Shown here in pieces: positions 45,699-57,380 of a DNA stretch of 64,000 nt; the first letter of the stretch is position 1, and the number at the start of each line of letters is the position of its first letter. The DNA is from Prado023 sp963777855. GTDB taxonomy: Bacteria > Actinomycetota > Actinomycetes > S36-B12 > CAIYMF01. The notes below the pieces were generated by a model, which worked only from the letters and a program-made list of their open reading frames with translations, was not told where the DNA came from and did not search any database. Both the position numbers and the translations under genes were made by a program. The stretch spans positions 379,708-443,707 of the forward strand of contig CAVZRW010000008.1 of NCBI GenBank assembly GCA_963777855.1. The letters are read 5' to 3'.

Positions 45699-47135
45699 CT
45701 ACAGGGCCTTGAGGATGTCCTCCACCCGGACCTTGGCGTCGCCGAAGAGCATCTGGGTGTTCTCCTTGAAGAACAGCGGGTTCTGCACGCCTGCGTAGCC
45801 GGTGGCCATCGAGCGCTTGAACACGATCACGTCCCTGGCCTCCCACACCGTCAGCACCGGCATGCCGGCGATGGGGCTGCCGGGCTCGTCGATGGCCGCC
45901 GGGTTCACGGTGTCGTTGGCCCCGATCACGAGCACGACATCGGTCTTCGGGAAGTCCTCGTTGATCTCGTCCATCTCGAGCACGATGTCGTAGGGCACCT
46001 TGGCCTCGGCCAGCAGCACGTTCATGTGCCCGGGCAGGCGCCCGGCCACCGGGTGGATGCCGAAGCGGACGTCGACCCCGCGCTCGCGCAGCGTCCGGGT
46101 GAGCTCGGCCACCGGGTACTGCGCCTGGGCCACGGCCATGCCGTAGCCGGGCGTGATGATCACCGAGTGGGCGTCGGCGAGCAGCTCGGCGGCACCGTCG
46201 GCGGTGATCTCGCGGTGCTCTCCGTAGTCGACGTCGGAGGCCACGGTGCCGGCCTCGACGCCGAAGCCACCGGCGATCACGGAGATGAACGAGCGGTTCA
46301 TCGCGCGGCACATGATGTAGGACAGGTAGGCACCGGAGGAGCCGACGAGTGCGCCGGTGATGATGAGCAGGTCGTTGTTGAGCAGGAAGCCCGCGGCTGC
46401 GGCGGCCCAACCCGAGTAGCTGTTGAGCATCGAGACCACGACCGGCATGTCCCCGCCGCCGATCGAGGCGACCAGGTGCCAGCCCAGGAACAGGGCCAGC
46501 AGGGTCATCACTCCGAGCAGGGACTGGCGCAGGACGAGGTCCTCGGCGGGGATCAGCACGTAGCCGACGGTCATCACCAGGAAGGCGACGATGATGCCGA
46601 GGTTGATCGCGTTGTGCGCCGGGAGCATCAGCGGAGCGGACTTGATCTTCGCCGAGAGCTTCAGGTAGGCCACGATCGAACCGGTCAGGGTCACCGCGCC
46701 GATGAAGACGCCGACGAAGACCTCGACGTCGTGGATCCCCGGGTAGGGCACGTCGGTCTCGTACGAGGAGTTCCAGCCGACCAGCACGGCGGCCAGGCCG
46801 ACGAAGCTGTGCAGCATGGCGATCAGCTCGGGCATGCCGGTCATCTCGACGCTGCGTGCGCGCCAGATGCCGATTCCCGCACCGATGGCCATGGCGGCTG
46901 CGATCAGCACGAACCCGGTCAGGCCCGTGCCCTCGGTCTCGAGCGCGCCGCCGGCGATGGACACCCCCCCGACGGCCGCGATGATCGTGACGACCAGGGC
47001 GATGGTCATGCCGATGATGCCGTAGCGGTTGCCCATCTGGGCGCTCTCGTGCTTGGACAGTCCGGCCAGGGCGAGGATGAACATCAGCCCCGCGACGATG
47101 TAGGCGCCCTGGACCAGGCTCAGGGAGATTGTCAT
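45699..47135 (-). CDS. pntB: NAD(P) transhydrogenase subunit beta
   Basis: A 478-residue membrane subunit with about nine helices and the C-terminal NADP-binding domain (about 300-478: IITPGYGMAVAQAQ, DVVLVIGANDTVNPAA and GYAGVQNPLFF). With PntA it uses the proton gradient to make NADPH from NADH. Its ATG overlaps the pntA stop by 4 bases. Intact. Confidence 0.98.
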   Translation of the reverse strand: MTISLSLVQGAYIVAGLMFILALAGLSKHESAQMGNRYGIIGMTIALVVTIIAAVGGVSIAGGALETEGTGLTGFVLIAAAMAIGAGIGIWRARSVEMTGMPELIAMLHSFVGLAAVLVGWNSSYETDVPYPGIHDVEVFVGVFIGAVTLTGSIVAYLKLSAKIKSAPLMLPAHNAINLGIIVAFLVMTVGYVLIPAEDLVLRQSLLGVMTLLALFLGWHLVASIGGGDMPVVVSMLNSYSGWAAAAAGFLLNNDLLIITGALVGSSGAYLSYIMCRAMNRSFISVIAGGFGVEAGTVASDVDYGEHREITADGAAELLADAHSVIITPGYGMAVAQAQYPVAELTRTLRERGVDVRFGIHPVAGRLPGHMNVLLAEAKVPYDIVLEMDEINEDFPKTDVVLVIGANDTVNPAAIDEPGSPIAGMPVLTVWEARDVIVFKRSMATGYAGVQNPLFFKENTQMLFGDAKVRVEDILKAL

Positions 47136-48673
47136 CGGACCGCATCCTCACGCTTGAACATCTGCAGCATCCGGCCCGTGACGGTGAACCCGCCGAAGAC
47201 GTTGATGCTGGCCACCAGGATCCCGATGAAGGCCAGGACCGAGACCCACACCCGGTCGTGGCCCACCTGCAGCAGCGCGCCGACCAGGATGATGCCGCTG
47301 ATCGCGTTGGTCACCGACATCAGCGGGGTGTGCAGGGCGTGGTGGACGTTGCCGATCACGTAGAACCCGATCACCACCGAGAGCATGAACACCATGAAGT
47401 GGCTCAGGAACGGCTCGGGGGAGACCGCGGAGACTGCCAGGAACACCGCCGCGCCGGCCCCGATCCAGCCCAGCCTCGTACCGGGACTCATCTTCTTCTT
47501 CGGTGGGGCGGGTTCCGGTGGCGCGGCGACCGCGGCCACGGGGGCCGCCGAGACCTGCACCGGCGGCGGGGGCCACAGCTCCTCGCCGGCCCGGGCCACG
47601 GTCATGCCGCGCTGGACCACGTCGTCGAGGTTGAGCACCGCCTGGCCGTCCTTGGCCGGGGTCATCAGCTTGAGCAGGTTCACGAGGTTGGTGCCGAACA
47701 GCTGGGAGGCCTGCGTGGGCAGGCGCCCCGGCAGGTCGGTGTAGCCCAGGATCACCACGCCGTTGTCGGTGACCACGCGCTCGTCGGGCCGACTGCCGGC
47801 GACGTTGCCGCCGTTGGCTGCGGCCATGTCGACGATCACGCTGCCGGGCTTCATCGAGGCGACCATCTCCTCGGTGAGCAGGCGGGGAGCTGGCCTTCCG
47901 GGGATCAGCGCGGTGGTGATGACGATGTCGACGTCCCTGGCCTGCGCGGCGTAGAGCTCGGCGGCCTTGCGGTTGAAGTCCTCGCCCATCTCCTTGGCGT
48001 AGCCGGTGGCGCTGGGCCCGGTCTCCTCGACGTCGATCCGCAGGAACTCCGCGCCCATCGACTCGACCTGCTCGGCCACCTCGGGCCGGGCGTCGAACGA
48101 CCGGACGATCGCGCCGAGGCTGCTGGCCGTGCCGATGGCGGCCAGGCCGGCGACCCCGGCGCCCACGACGAGCACCTTGGCGGGCGGGACCTTGCCCGCG
48201 GCCGTGACCTGGCCGGTGAAGAACGAGCCGAACTCGTTGGCCGCCTCGATGACCGCGCGGTAGCCGCCGATGTTGGCCATCGAGCTGAGCACGTCCAACG
48301 ACTGCGCGCGGGAGATGCGCGGCACCGCGTCCATCGCCAGCGCGGTCACGCCGCGGGCGGTCAGCGCGCTGACCAGCTCGGGGCTCAGCGCAGGGGCGAG
48401 CAGGCAGGCCAGCGTCTGGCCCTCGTGCAGCCGGGCGACCTCGGCCTGCGTGGGGGCGTTGATCTTCAGCAGGATGTCTGCGTCCCACACCTGCTCGCCG
48501 ACCACCTCGGCGCCGGCGGCGCGGTAGGCGTCGTCGTCGAACGAGGCCCCGGCGCCGGCGCCGTGCTCGATCGCGACGTCGTAGCCGAGGCCGCGCAGCT
48601 GCTCGACGGTCTTGGGGGTGGCGGCGACACGACGCTCGCCTGGCTTGGATTCCTTGGGCACACCGATGCGCAC
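47132..48673 (-). CDS. pntA: NAD(P) transhydrogenase subunit alpha
   Basis: A 513-residue subunit. Residues 1-375 are the NAD-binding domain related to alanine dehydrogenase (RIGVPKESKPGERRVAATP, KVLVVGAGVAGLAAIGTA). Then comes an Ala/Pro linker and four membrane helices (410-513), so this is the fused E. coli-type alpha subunit rather than the split form. GTG 48673 has GAGAGGA; the frame extends upstream but without family similarity. A TAGGTT -10-like element lies about 33 bases ahead. Confidence 0.97.
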   Translation of the reverse strand: MRIGVPKESKPGERRVAATPKTVEQLRGLGYDVAIEHGAGAGASFDDDAYRAAGAEVVGEQVWDADILLKINAPTQAEVARLHEGQTLACLLAPALSPELVSALTARGVTALAMDAVPRISRAQSLDVLSSMANIGGYRAVIEAANEFGSFFTGQVTAAGKVPPAKVLVVGAGVAGLAAIGTASSLGAIVRSFDARPEVAEQVESMGAEFLRIDVEETGPSATGYAKEMGEDFNRKAAELYAAQARDVDIVITTALIPGRPAPRLLTEEMVASMKPGSVIVDMAAANGGNVAGSRPDERVVTDNGVVILGYTDLPGRLPTQASQLFGTNLVNLLKLMTPAKDGQAVLNLDDVVQRGMTVARAGEELWPPPPVQVSAAPVAAVAAPPEPAPPKKKMSPGTRLGWIGAGAAVFLAVSAVSPEPFLSHFMVFMLSVVIGFYVIGNVHHALHTPLMSVTNAISGIILVGALLQVGHDRVWVSVLAFIGILVASINVFGGFTVTGRMLQMFKREDAVR

Positions 48674-48854
48674 GACTCGTCCTCTCGCAGAAGCGATCGC
48701 TGCCGAACCTACCCGGTCGCCGATCGCCGGCCGCACCGGGGTGAGGGCCCGCGGATCAGGTCAGGACGTAGGTCCCGGGCGGGGCCGGGGCGCTCGTCCT
48801 GCCGGTCGGGCGCCGGTTGTCCCGGGACGGCTCGCGCCGGGCGCGACTGCCCGG

Positions 48855-49924
48855 TCAGGCCGGGCGGCCGCGCACCAGCTGCGGGGGCCAGTCGACGTGC
48901 TCGCCGAGCTCGTGCGCGGCCCGCAGCGGCCACTGGGGGTCGCGCAGCAGGACGCGGGCCAGCGCCACGAGGTCGGCTGCCCCGTCGGCGATCACGGCCT
49001 GGGCCTGGGCCGGCTCGGTGATCAGGCCGACTGCGGCCGTGGGGATGCCCGCCCCGGCGCGCACCCGGGCCGACAGCGGCACCTGGTACCCGGGGCCCGG
49101 GGCGATCCGCTGCAGGGGGCTGGCGCCCCCGCTGGAGACGTCGACGAGGTCGATCCCGCGCTCCTTGAGCCAGCCCGCCACGACCACGCTGTCCTCGATC
49201 GTGTGACCACCCTCGACCCAGTCGGTGCCGCTGATCCGGACCAGCACTGGCTGCTCGGCGGGCCAGGCCGCACGCACGGCGCCGGCCACCTCGAGCAGCA
49301 GCCGGGCGCGACCGGGGAGGTCCCCGCCCCAGGCGTCGGTGCGCTGGTTGGCCAGCGGGGAGAGGAACTGGTGGAGCAGGTAGCCGTGCGCGGCGTGGAT
49401 CTCGACGACCTCGAATCCGGCGACCTGCGCCCGGCCGGCTGCGGCGGCGAACGCGGCCACCACGCCGGGCAGCGCGGCGGCGTCCAGCGCGCGGGGATCG
49501 TCCAGGCCGGGGTAGCCGACCGGCGAGGGCCCCACCGTGGTCCAGCCGCCGTCGTCGGCGGGCACGGACCCGGAGCGCGGCGCCCACGGCCAGTACGTCG
49601 AGGCCTTGTTGCCGGCGTGCGCCAGCTGGACCCCGGGCACCGCGCCCATCGACCGGACGAACGCGGTGATCGGCGCCCACGCGTCGGGCCTGGGCGTCGT
49701 TCCACAGCCCGGTGTCGCGTGGGGAGATCCGTCCCTCGGGCGCCACGGCGGTGGCCTCAGCCATCACCAGCCCGGCGCCACCGCGCGCCACTCGCGCCCA
49801 GGTGCACCAGGTGCCAGTCGCCGGGCAGGCCGTCGACGGCGCTGTACTGGCACATCGGGGAGACCATCACCCGGTTGCGCAGGGTCGTGCCGCGCAGGGT
49901 CAGCGGGGAGAAGAGGGTGGGCAT
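48855..49924 (-). CDS. Old Yellow Enzyme family NADPH dehydrogenase (YqjM/NamA-like), two frameshifts
   Basis: An FMN ene-reductase of about 355 residues. LFSPLTLRGTTLRNRVMVSP and MCQYSA give the N-terminal FMN region with the Cys typical of the YqjM branch; EIHAAHGYLLHQFLSPL has the His pair for substrate carbonyl binding; ALARVLLRDPQWPL is the C-terminal phosphate site. Frames join near 49795 and 49690. TACCGT is 6 bases before the ATG, a leaderless arrangement. Natural substrate unknown. Confidence 0.88.
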
Positions 49925-49993
49925 GGGCACACGGTAGGCCTCACGCGGCCCACCGGCGCCCCGGCTGCCCGGGGCGGTCCGGCTCAGGCCGGC

Positions 49994-50274
49994 TCAGGCC
50001 CCCGTGAACTTCACGACCGGATGCCCTCGAAGCGCACGCGCTTGTTGTGCCCGGCGATGATGCCCAGGTTGTTGCGCTTGCTGTCGAGGTCGATCACCGA
50101 CGTGCCATCGCCGGCGCTGATGATCGCGATGTCGTGGGCGCCCTCGTAGCCGCCGACCGCGCCGCGGACCCTGCCCTTGGACGGGGCCACGAGCATGAAC
50201 ATCGACGACGAGGCCTTGAACGTGCGGGTGCAGGTCTTCTTGGTCTTCACCAGCCGGGCGCCCGGGCTGAGCAC
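49994..50274 (-). CDS. Uncertain small ORF after purA
   Basis: Downstream of purA the minus strand reads VLSPGARLVKTKKTC..., GAVGGYEGAHDIAIISAGDG and NNLGIIAGHNKRVRFEGI, which has protein-like composition. It stops at 50011, or at 49994 as VVKFTGA if one G is missing near 50020. No good start site is visible: GTG 50274 lacks a ribosome site and the frame runs back into purA. It may be a fragment or a gene whose 5' part is masked by an indel. I do not recognise it. Confidence 0.3.
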
Positions 50275-50306
50275 GATCGTGGTGTTCGAGGGGACGACTT
50301 GTCGGC

Positions 50307-51599
<1,293 letters not shown>

Positions 51600-51733
51600 G
51601 GTGCCTCCACCCTCATGCGCGTGCCCGGGGGCACGCGGAACACGCCCCCCGCATCAGGAGCGACGACCCACCCTAGCGCCGCTGGGGCGCCTCCTCCGCG
51701 CAATGGCGGCAGGCGCCGGGCCTGGGTCAGACG

Positions 51734-51775
51734 CGACGAGGGCGGGCCCCGGAGTGCTCGGGCCCGCCCTCGTCG
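51734..51775 (-). terminator. Terminator of fba
   Basis: Perfect 16-bp stem CGACGAGGGCGGGCCC/GGGCCCGCCCTCGTCG with a 10-base loop, 14 bases past the aldolase stop. Confidence 0.9.
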
Positions 51776-51789
51776 GTTCCGCTGGGGTG

Positions 51790-52821
<1,032 letters not shown>

Positions 52822-52954
52822 GGACGCGTTCCTTCCTCGTAGCCGAGCACGGCCCGCTCGGCCGCGCATGCACGTCATCCTGACAGAACCACGACCCCGA
52901 CGCGCGGGGGCGATGGGCCCGGACGCAGGAGGCTGCCGGGGGCAGGATGGGCCC

Positions 52955-54292
52955 ATGGCAGACGGCGGTGCGCAGCTCCCGGACGGGGTGCTGCGCGCCC
53001 TGGCCGATGCCGGCGTCCGCGTGCTCACGGATCCCGAGCTGACCGTCGGGCACGGTGTGGACTGGACCGGGCGCTGGCGCGGCCCGGTGCTGGGCGTGGC
53101 CCGTCCCAGCACCGTCGCGCAGGTGGTGGCCGTGCTCGGCGCCGCCCGCGACCACGGGGTCACGGTGCAGGTGCAGGGCGGGAACACCGGCCTGGTCGGT
53201 GGTTCCGTGCCGGACCGGCCGGCCCTGGTGCTCTCGACCACGGGACTGGACCATCTCGAGGCCGTGGACACCCTGGAGCGGACGGTGCGGGTGGGCGCCG
53301 GGGTCAGCGCTGCCCGGCTGGACGGGCACGCCCGCGCGGCCGGACTGCGCTTCGGTGTGGACCTGGCCGCGCGCGACTCCGCGACGGTGGGCGGGATGGT
53401 CGCCACCAATGCCGGCGGGATCGCCGTCGTGGCCCACGGGATGATGCGCGAACAGGTGCGCGGGCTCACCGCGGTGCTCGCCGACGGACGGGTCCTGCGC
53501 ACCACAGGACGCCCGCGCAAGGACAACAGCGGCTACGACCTGGCGGGCCTGCTCGTCGGCAGCGAGGGGACCCTGGGCGTGGTCTGCGAGGTCGAGGTGA
53601 ACCTGCACCCGGACCCCGGGCCCACGACGGTCGCGGTGCTCGCGGCGCGGTCGTTGGCCTCGGCGGTGGCCAGCGCGCAGGCCGTGGCGTCGGCGGGCCA
53701 CGCCCTGCTGGCCGCCGAGGTGGTCGACGCCGCGGGCATGGCGCACGCGGCCCGGGCGCTGGGCCTGCCCCCCGTTCTGGCCTCCGATGTGCCCTGGGCC
53801 CTGCTGGTGGAGGTCGCCGACGGGGGAGGTGCACAGGGGCTGGCGGTCGTGGCCGACCACGTGCTGGCCGTGGCCACGGATCCCGGTGGTCGTGCCCGCC
53901 TGTGGGCCGCTCGTGAGCGGCAGACCGAGCTCGTGGCGGGCGAACGGCCGTACAAGCTCGACGTCAGCCTGCGTCTGGGCCGCCTCGACGAGGGGGTCGC
54001 GGCGATCCGCGCAGCCGCCGGAGACGGCGAGGTCCGGATCTTCGGCCACGCGCTCGACGGGAACCTGCATGTGCAGCTGCTCGGCGGCGACGAGATGACC
54101 GGCGCCGCGGTGCTGGCCGCGGTGGTGGAGCTCGGCGGGAGCATCAGCGCCGAGCACGGGATCGGCCGGCAGAAGGCGGCCCTGCTGCCGCTGGTGCGCT
54201 CCGCCGAGGAGATCGCCTGGATGCGCCAGGTGCACGCCAGCGTGAACCCTGGCGGAATCCTCAACCCGGGAGTGCTGCTCACGGAGCCGTGA
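52955..54292 (+). CDS. FAD-linked oxidase (GlcD/D-lactate dehydrogenase-like)
   Basis: A 445-residue flavoprotein of the VAO/PCMH family. VQVQGGNTGLVGGSVP (FAD pyrophosphate) and DLAARDSATVGGMVATNAGG bind the cofactor; the C-terminal cap has GHALDGNLHVQLLGG and SISAEHGIGRQK. Such enzymes oxidise 2-hydroxy acids such as glycolate, D-lactate or D-2-hydroxyglutarate; the exact acid is not clear. ATG 52955 follows CAGGAT by 6 bases. It overlaps or abuts the GDPD gene. Confidence 0.88.
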   Translation: MADGGAQLPDGVLRALADAGVRVLTDPELTVGHGVDWTGRWRGPVLGVARPSTVAQVVAVLGAARDHGVTVQVQGGNTGLVGGSVPDRPALVLSTTGLDHLEAVDTLERTVRVGAGVSAARLDGHARAAGLRFGVDLAARDSATVGGMVATNAGGIAVVAHGMMREQVRGLTAVLADGRVLRTTGRPRKDNSGYDLAGLLVGSEGTLGVVCEVEVNLHPDPGPTTVAVLAARSLASAVASAQAVASAGHALLAAEVVDAAGMAHAARALGLPPVLASDVPWALLVEVADGGGAQGLAVVADHVLAVATDPGGRARLWAARERQTELVAGERPYKLDVSLRLGRLDEGVAAIRAAAGDGEVRIFGHALDGNLHVQLLGGDEMTGAAVLAAVVELGGSISAEHGIGRQKAALLPLVRSAEEIAWMRQVHASVNPGGILNPGVLLTEP

Positions 54293-54321
54293 GGGCTGCG
54301 ATTGGCCCATGCTTGGGCGTC

Positions 54322-55173
54322 GTGACCAGCCGACCCCTGGTGATCGCCCACCGCGGAGCCAGCGCCGAGCGCGCCGAGCACACCCTGGCCGCCTACGAGC
54401 TGGCGATCGCCCAGGGCGCCGACGGCTTGGAGTGCGACGTGCGACTGACCGCCGACGGCCACCTGGTGTGCGTGCACGACCGGCGCATCGACCGGGTCAG
54501 CGACGGCTGGGGGGTGGTCTCGACCAAGACCCTGGAGGACCTGCGCCGCCACGACTTCGGCTCCTGGATCGAGCACGGCCCCGGTCCGGACCGCCGGCCC
54601 CTGCGCGACCGGCGGGTGGCCGCACGGCGCCACTCGAGCTGGCCGGGGGAGGACGTGGTCGCCGACTCCAGCGGCGGCATCCTCACCCTGCCCACCCTCC
54701 TCGAGCTGGTCACGAGCAGCGCCCGGCCGGTGCAGCTGGCCATCGAGACCAAGCACCCGACCCGCTACGCCGGCTGGGTGGAGCAGGCGGTGGTGGCCCA
54801 GCTGCGCCGGTTCGGCCTGGCCACCCCCTCTCGCCACGGGCCGCACCCGGTGCGCGTGATGTCCTTCTCGGCCCAAGCGGTGCGCCGGTTCCGCACCCTG
54901 GCCCCGGGTGTCCCCCGGGTGTTCCTCATGGACCGGGTCCCGCTGCGGATGCGCGGTGGCGAGCTGCCCTTCGGCGCCACCATCGCGGGGCCCGATGTCG
55001 CGATCCTGCGGGTGCACCCGGGGTACGTGGCCCGCGTGCACCGCGCCGGTGGCCGGGTGCACGTGTGGACCGTGGACGAGCCCGCCGACGTGGCGCTGTG
55101 CCAGTCGCTGGGGGTGGACGCCATGATCACCAACCGGCCCGGCGAGGTGCTCGCCGCATTGACCGGGGGGTGA
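54322..55173 (+). CDS. Glycerophosphodiester phosphodiesterase
   Basis: A 283-residue TIM-barrel enzyme releasing glycerol-3-phosphate from lipid head groups. LVIAHRGASAERAEHTLAAY and GLECDVRLTADGHLVCVHD contain the paired His, Glu and Asp metal ligands. GTG 54322 gives the normal family N-terminus (CATGCT lies 8 bases before); a GTG at 54289 overlapping the preceding stop (GTGA) is an alternative. No signal peptide. Confidence 0.92.
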   Translation: MTSRPLVIAHRGASAERAEHTLAAYELAIAQGADGLECDVRLTADGHLVCVHDRRIDRVSDGWGVVSTKTLEDLRRHDFGSWIEHGPGPDRRPLRDRRVAARRHSSWPGEDVVADSSGGILTLPTLLELVTSSARPVQLAIETKHPTRYAGWVEQAVVAQLRRFGLATPSRHGPHPVRVMSFSAQAVRRFRTLAPGVPRVFLMDRVPLRMRGGELPFGATIAGPDVAILRVHPGYVARVHRAGGRVHVWTVDEPADVALCQSLGVDAMITNRPGEVLAALTGG

Positions 55174-55274
55174 GCCGGGACCGCAGGATCTCCGGTCGCC
55201 GTGGGGGAGACTCCCCAGCAATCCGGGACATCTGAACCTTCGGAGGGCTGATATGGCGCAGGATTTCCTGTTAC

Positions 55275-55326
55275 TTGACAGAATGTCGGGACCAACTTGT
55301 GTGAATCGGCAACCATCGTGTAGCGT
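55275..55326 (+). promoter_or_regulatory. Promoter-like elements in the GDPD-DUF4446 gap
   Basis: TTGACA at 55275-55280, and further on TTGTGT (55297-55302) with TAGCGT (55321-55326) at 18-base spacing. The second pair would start transcription right at the following hairpin. Confidence 0.4.
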
Positions 55327-55332
55327 TGCTCC

Positions 55333-55381
55333 AGTTCGGACGCCACTGCATCCCCCGTCGGTGGCGTCCGAACTTCCTTTT
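55333..55381 (+). terminator. Intrinsic terminator with T-run
   Basis: Perfect 14-bp stem AGTTCGGACGCCAC/GTGGCGTCCGAACT, 14-base loop, then TCCTTTT. This is the only hairpin in the window with a real T-tract. It is 160 bases past the GDPD stop, so it may end either that mRNA or a short RNA of its own. Confidence 0.8.
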
Positions 55382-55415
55382 CGCCCCGGGCCCGCTCGGC
55401 ACTACTCTCGGCCGC

Positions 55416-55883
55416 GTGTCCCCCGCCCTGAGCGCCCTGGTGAGCGTCGTGGCGATCCTGCTCGCCGCCGCCGCCCTCGTCCTGGCCACCGTCGCCAACC
55501 GCCGCTGGGTGGCCGGCCCGCCGGCCCGGTGGGCGCAGGCCCCCGACCCGAACCGCGGCGCCCCGGTGGACGGGCCCGCCCCGACCCCGGACGGGGCCCC
55601 GGACGGGGCCACTTCGGACGGGGCCACCTTCGCCGTGGCTGACCTCACTGCGCTGCGCCATGTGGCTGTCGTGCGCTACGACGCGTTCTCCGACGTGGGC
55701 GGGCGGCTGAGCCACAGCGTGGCGATCCTCGACGACACCTGCTCGGGGCTGGTGCTGACCACCCTGGCCGGCAAGGCCGACGTGCGCACCTACGTGCGCA
55801 CGATCTCCGGCGGGGTGGGCGACGGTACCCTGACCGCCGAGGAGCAGCAGGCCATCGAGGCCGCAGTGGGGAGTGGACAGTGA
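55416..55883 (+). CDS. DUF4446 family protein
   Basis: A 155-residue protein with one N-terminal membrane helix (SALVSVVAILLAAAALVLAT), a Pro/Gly-rich linker, and the DUF4446 domain: VAVVRYDAFSDVGGRLSHSV then LDDTCSGLVLTTLAGKADVR. Function unknown. TACTCT (55403-55408) precedes the GTG by 7 bases, indicating a leaderless mRNA. Its stop overlaps the pheA start by 4 bases (GTGA), so the two are coupled. Confidence 0.88.
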   Translation: MSPALSALVSVVAILLAAAALVLATVANRRWVAGPPARWAQAPDPNRGAPVDGPAPTPDGAPDGATSDGATFAVADLTALRHVAVVRYDAFSDVGGRLSHSVAILDDTCSGLVLTTLAGKADVRTYVRTISGGVGDGTLTAEEQQAIEAAVGSGQ

Positions 55884-56716
55884 CCGTCGTGGCCTTCCAG
55901 GGGGAGATGGGCGCCAACTCGCACATCGCCATCAACGAGGTCTTCCCGGCCGCGACCCCGCTGCCCTGCGCCACGTTCGAGGACGCGTTCGCCGCCGTGG
56001 CCGAAGGGTCGGCGCCGATGGCGATGATCCCCATCGAGAACTCGTTGGCCGGGCGGGTGTCCGACATCTACCACCTGCTGCCGATCTCCGGGTTGGCGAT
56101 CGTCGGTGAGCACTTCCTGCCGATCCGCCACCAGCTGCTCGGGGTACCGGGGGCCACGGTGGCCGACCTGCGCACGGTGGAGAGCCACGTGATGGCCCTG
56201 GGCCAGTGCCGGGACGCGATCCGGCGCCTGGGCCTGACCCCGATCGTCGCCGCCGACACCGCCGGGTCGGCGCGTGAGGTGGCAGCGGTGGCCGATCCCA
56301 CCCGCGCGGCGATCGCCTCCGAGCTGGCGGCGCGCACCTACGGCCTGGAGGTCCTGGCCGAGAACATCGAGGACGCCGACCACAACACCACCCGGTTCCT
56401 GGTGCTGGCCCGCGAGCCGGAGGACATGGAGCCAGACGAGGCGTGCATCACCACGCTGGTGTTCCGGGTGCGCAACGTGCCGGCGGCCCTCTACAAGGCC
56501 CTCGGCGGGTTCGCGACGAACGGGGTCAACATGACCAAGCTGGAGAGCTACATGCTCGACGGGCACTTCTCGGCCACGCAGTTCTACGCCGACGTCGAGG
56601 CCCATCCTGCCGACCGGGGCCTGCAGTTCGCCCTCGAGGAGCTCGGGTTCTTCTCCCACGAGGTCTCGATCCTGGGCACGTACCCGGCCCATCCGTTCCG
56701 CCAGTCGCTGGCCTGA
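55880..56716 (+). CDS. pheA: Prephenate dehydratase
   Basis: A 278-residue enzyme making phenylpyruvate. The catalytic domain (1-180) starts VAFQGEMGANSHIAINEVFP and has MAMIPIENSLAGRVSDIY and DHNTTRFLVLA (TRF catalytic motif). An ACT domain (about 190-265; NMTKLESYMLDG) would mediate Phe feedback. The GxxGANSHIA form is the subgroup also seen in alphaproteobacteria, unlike the GPxGTFTE form common elsewhere. GTG 55880. Confidence 0.95.
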   Translation: MTVVAFQGEMGANSHIAINEVFPAATPLPCATFEDAFAAVAEGSAPMAMIPIENSLAGRVSDIYHLLPISGLAIVGEHFLPIRHQLLGVPGATVADLRTVESHVMALGQCRDAIRRLGLTPIVAADTAGSAREVAAVADPTRAAIASELAARTYGLEVLAENIEDADHNTTRFLVLAREPEDMEPDEACITTLVFRVRNVPAALYKALGGFATNGVNMTKLESYMLDGHFSATQFYADVEAHPADRGLQFALEELGFFSHEVSILGTYPAHPFRQSLA

Positions 56717-56722
56717 GAGCCT

Positions 56723-56756
56723 GAGGGACTGAGCTGCCGGGAGGGATTGAGCTGCC
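56723..56756. repeat. Direct repeat between pheA and the rhomboid gene
   Basis: Two copies of a 16-base string (GAGGGAcTGAGCTGCC and GAGGGAtTGAGCTGCC), 18 bases apart, fill most of the 49-base convergent gap. No hairpin terminator is visible. Confidence 0.6.
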
Positions 56757-56765
56757 TCGAGCCGG

Positions 56766-57380
56766 TCAGCCCAGACGGTTCGCGGCTGCTCGGGCGGGGC
56801 CCGGCGCGAACCACCAGGCCGCCAGCCCGCCGGCGATCGCGCCCGTGAGGTGGCCCTGCCAGGACACCTCGTCGCCCACGGCCCAGGGCAGGGCGCCGAG
56901 CAGCAGCGAGCCGTAGACGACCAGCGTGAGCACGCCGACGAGCAGGTCGCGCCAGTGTCGCGTGCGCACCCCGGCGACGACCAGGTAGCCCAGGTAGCCG
57001 AACACCAGCCCGCTGGCCCCGATGGTGATCGTGCTCGCAGGCGCGATCACCCAGGTGGCAAGTCCGCCGAGCAGGACCACCGTCGCGGTCACCCGCCAGA
57101 ACACCGCGCGCCCTGCCGTGGCCACGAGGGTTCCGAGCACCAGCAGGGGGGCGGTGTTGGCCAGCAGGTGGCTGAACCCGCCGTGCAGGAACGGGGCCAC
57201 GAGCACGCCGAGCAGGCCCTCGACCTCGCGCGCCCGGATGCCGGCGGAGTCCATCCGGCCGCGCAGGAGGACGTCGAGGGCTTCGGCCGCCCACATGATC
57301 GCCAGCAGCAGCAGCGGCGGCCCGAACGGGCCGAGCCGCCGCCGGCGCGTGGCCGGTGGGGTGGGCAGTGGGGCGCTCAT
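56766..57380 (-). CDS. Rhomboid family intramembrane serine protease
   Basis: A 204-residue protein with about six membrane helices. FLHGGFSHLLANTAPLLVLG is the conserved helix-2 region, GASGLVFGYLGYLVV contains the catalytic Ser (GxSG) and WQGHLTGAIAGGLAAW the catalytic His. ATG 57380 overlaps the HAD phosphatase stop by 4 bases (ATGA). Substrates are unknown. Confidence 0.92.
   Translation of the reverse strand: MSAPLPTPPATRRRRLGPFGPPLLLLAIMWAAEALDVLLRGRMDSAGIRAREVEGLLGVLVAPFLHGGFSHLLANTAPLLVLGTLVATAGRAVFWRVTATVVLLGGLATWVIAPASTITIGASGLVFGYLGYLVVAGVRTRHWRDLLVGVLTLVVYGSLLLGALPWAVGDEVSWQGHLTGAIAGGLAAWWFAPGPARAAANRLG

Noticed and set aside
55253..55642. Small gene starting ATG 55253 with a good GGAGGG site
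   Set aside because: The frame runs through the terminator hairpin and into DUF4446 in another frame, and the product looks like random Pro/Arg-rich sequence. A very short leader peptide cannot be excluded.
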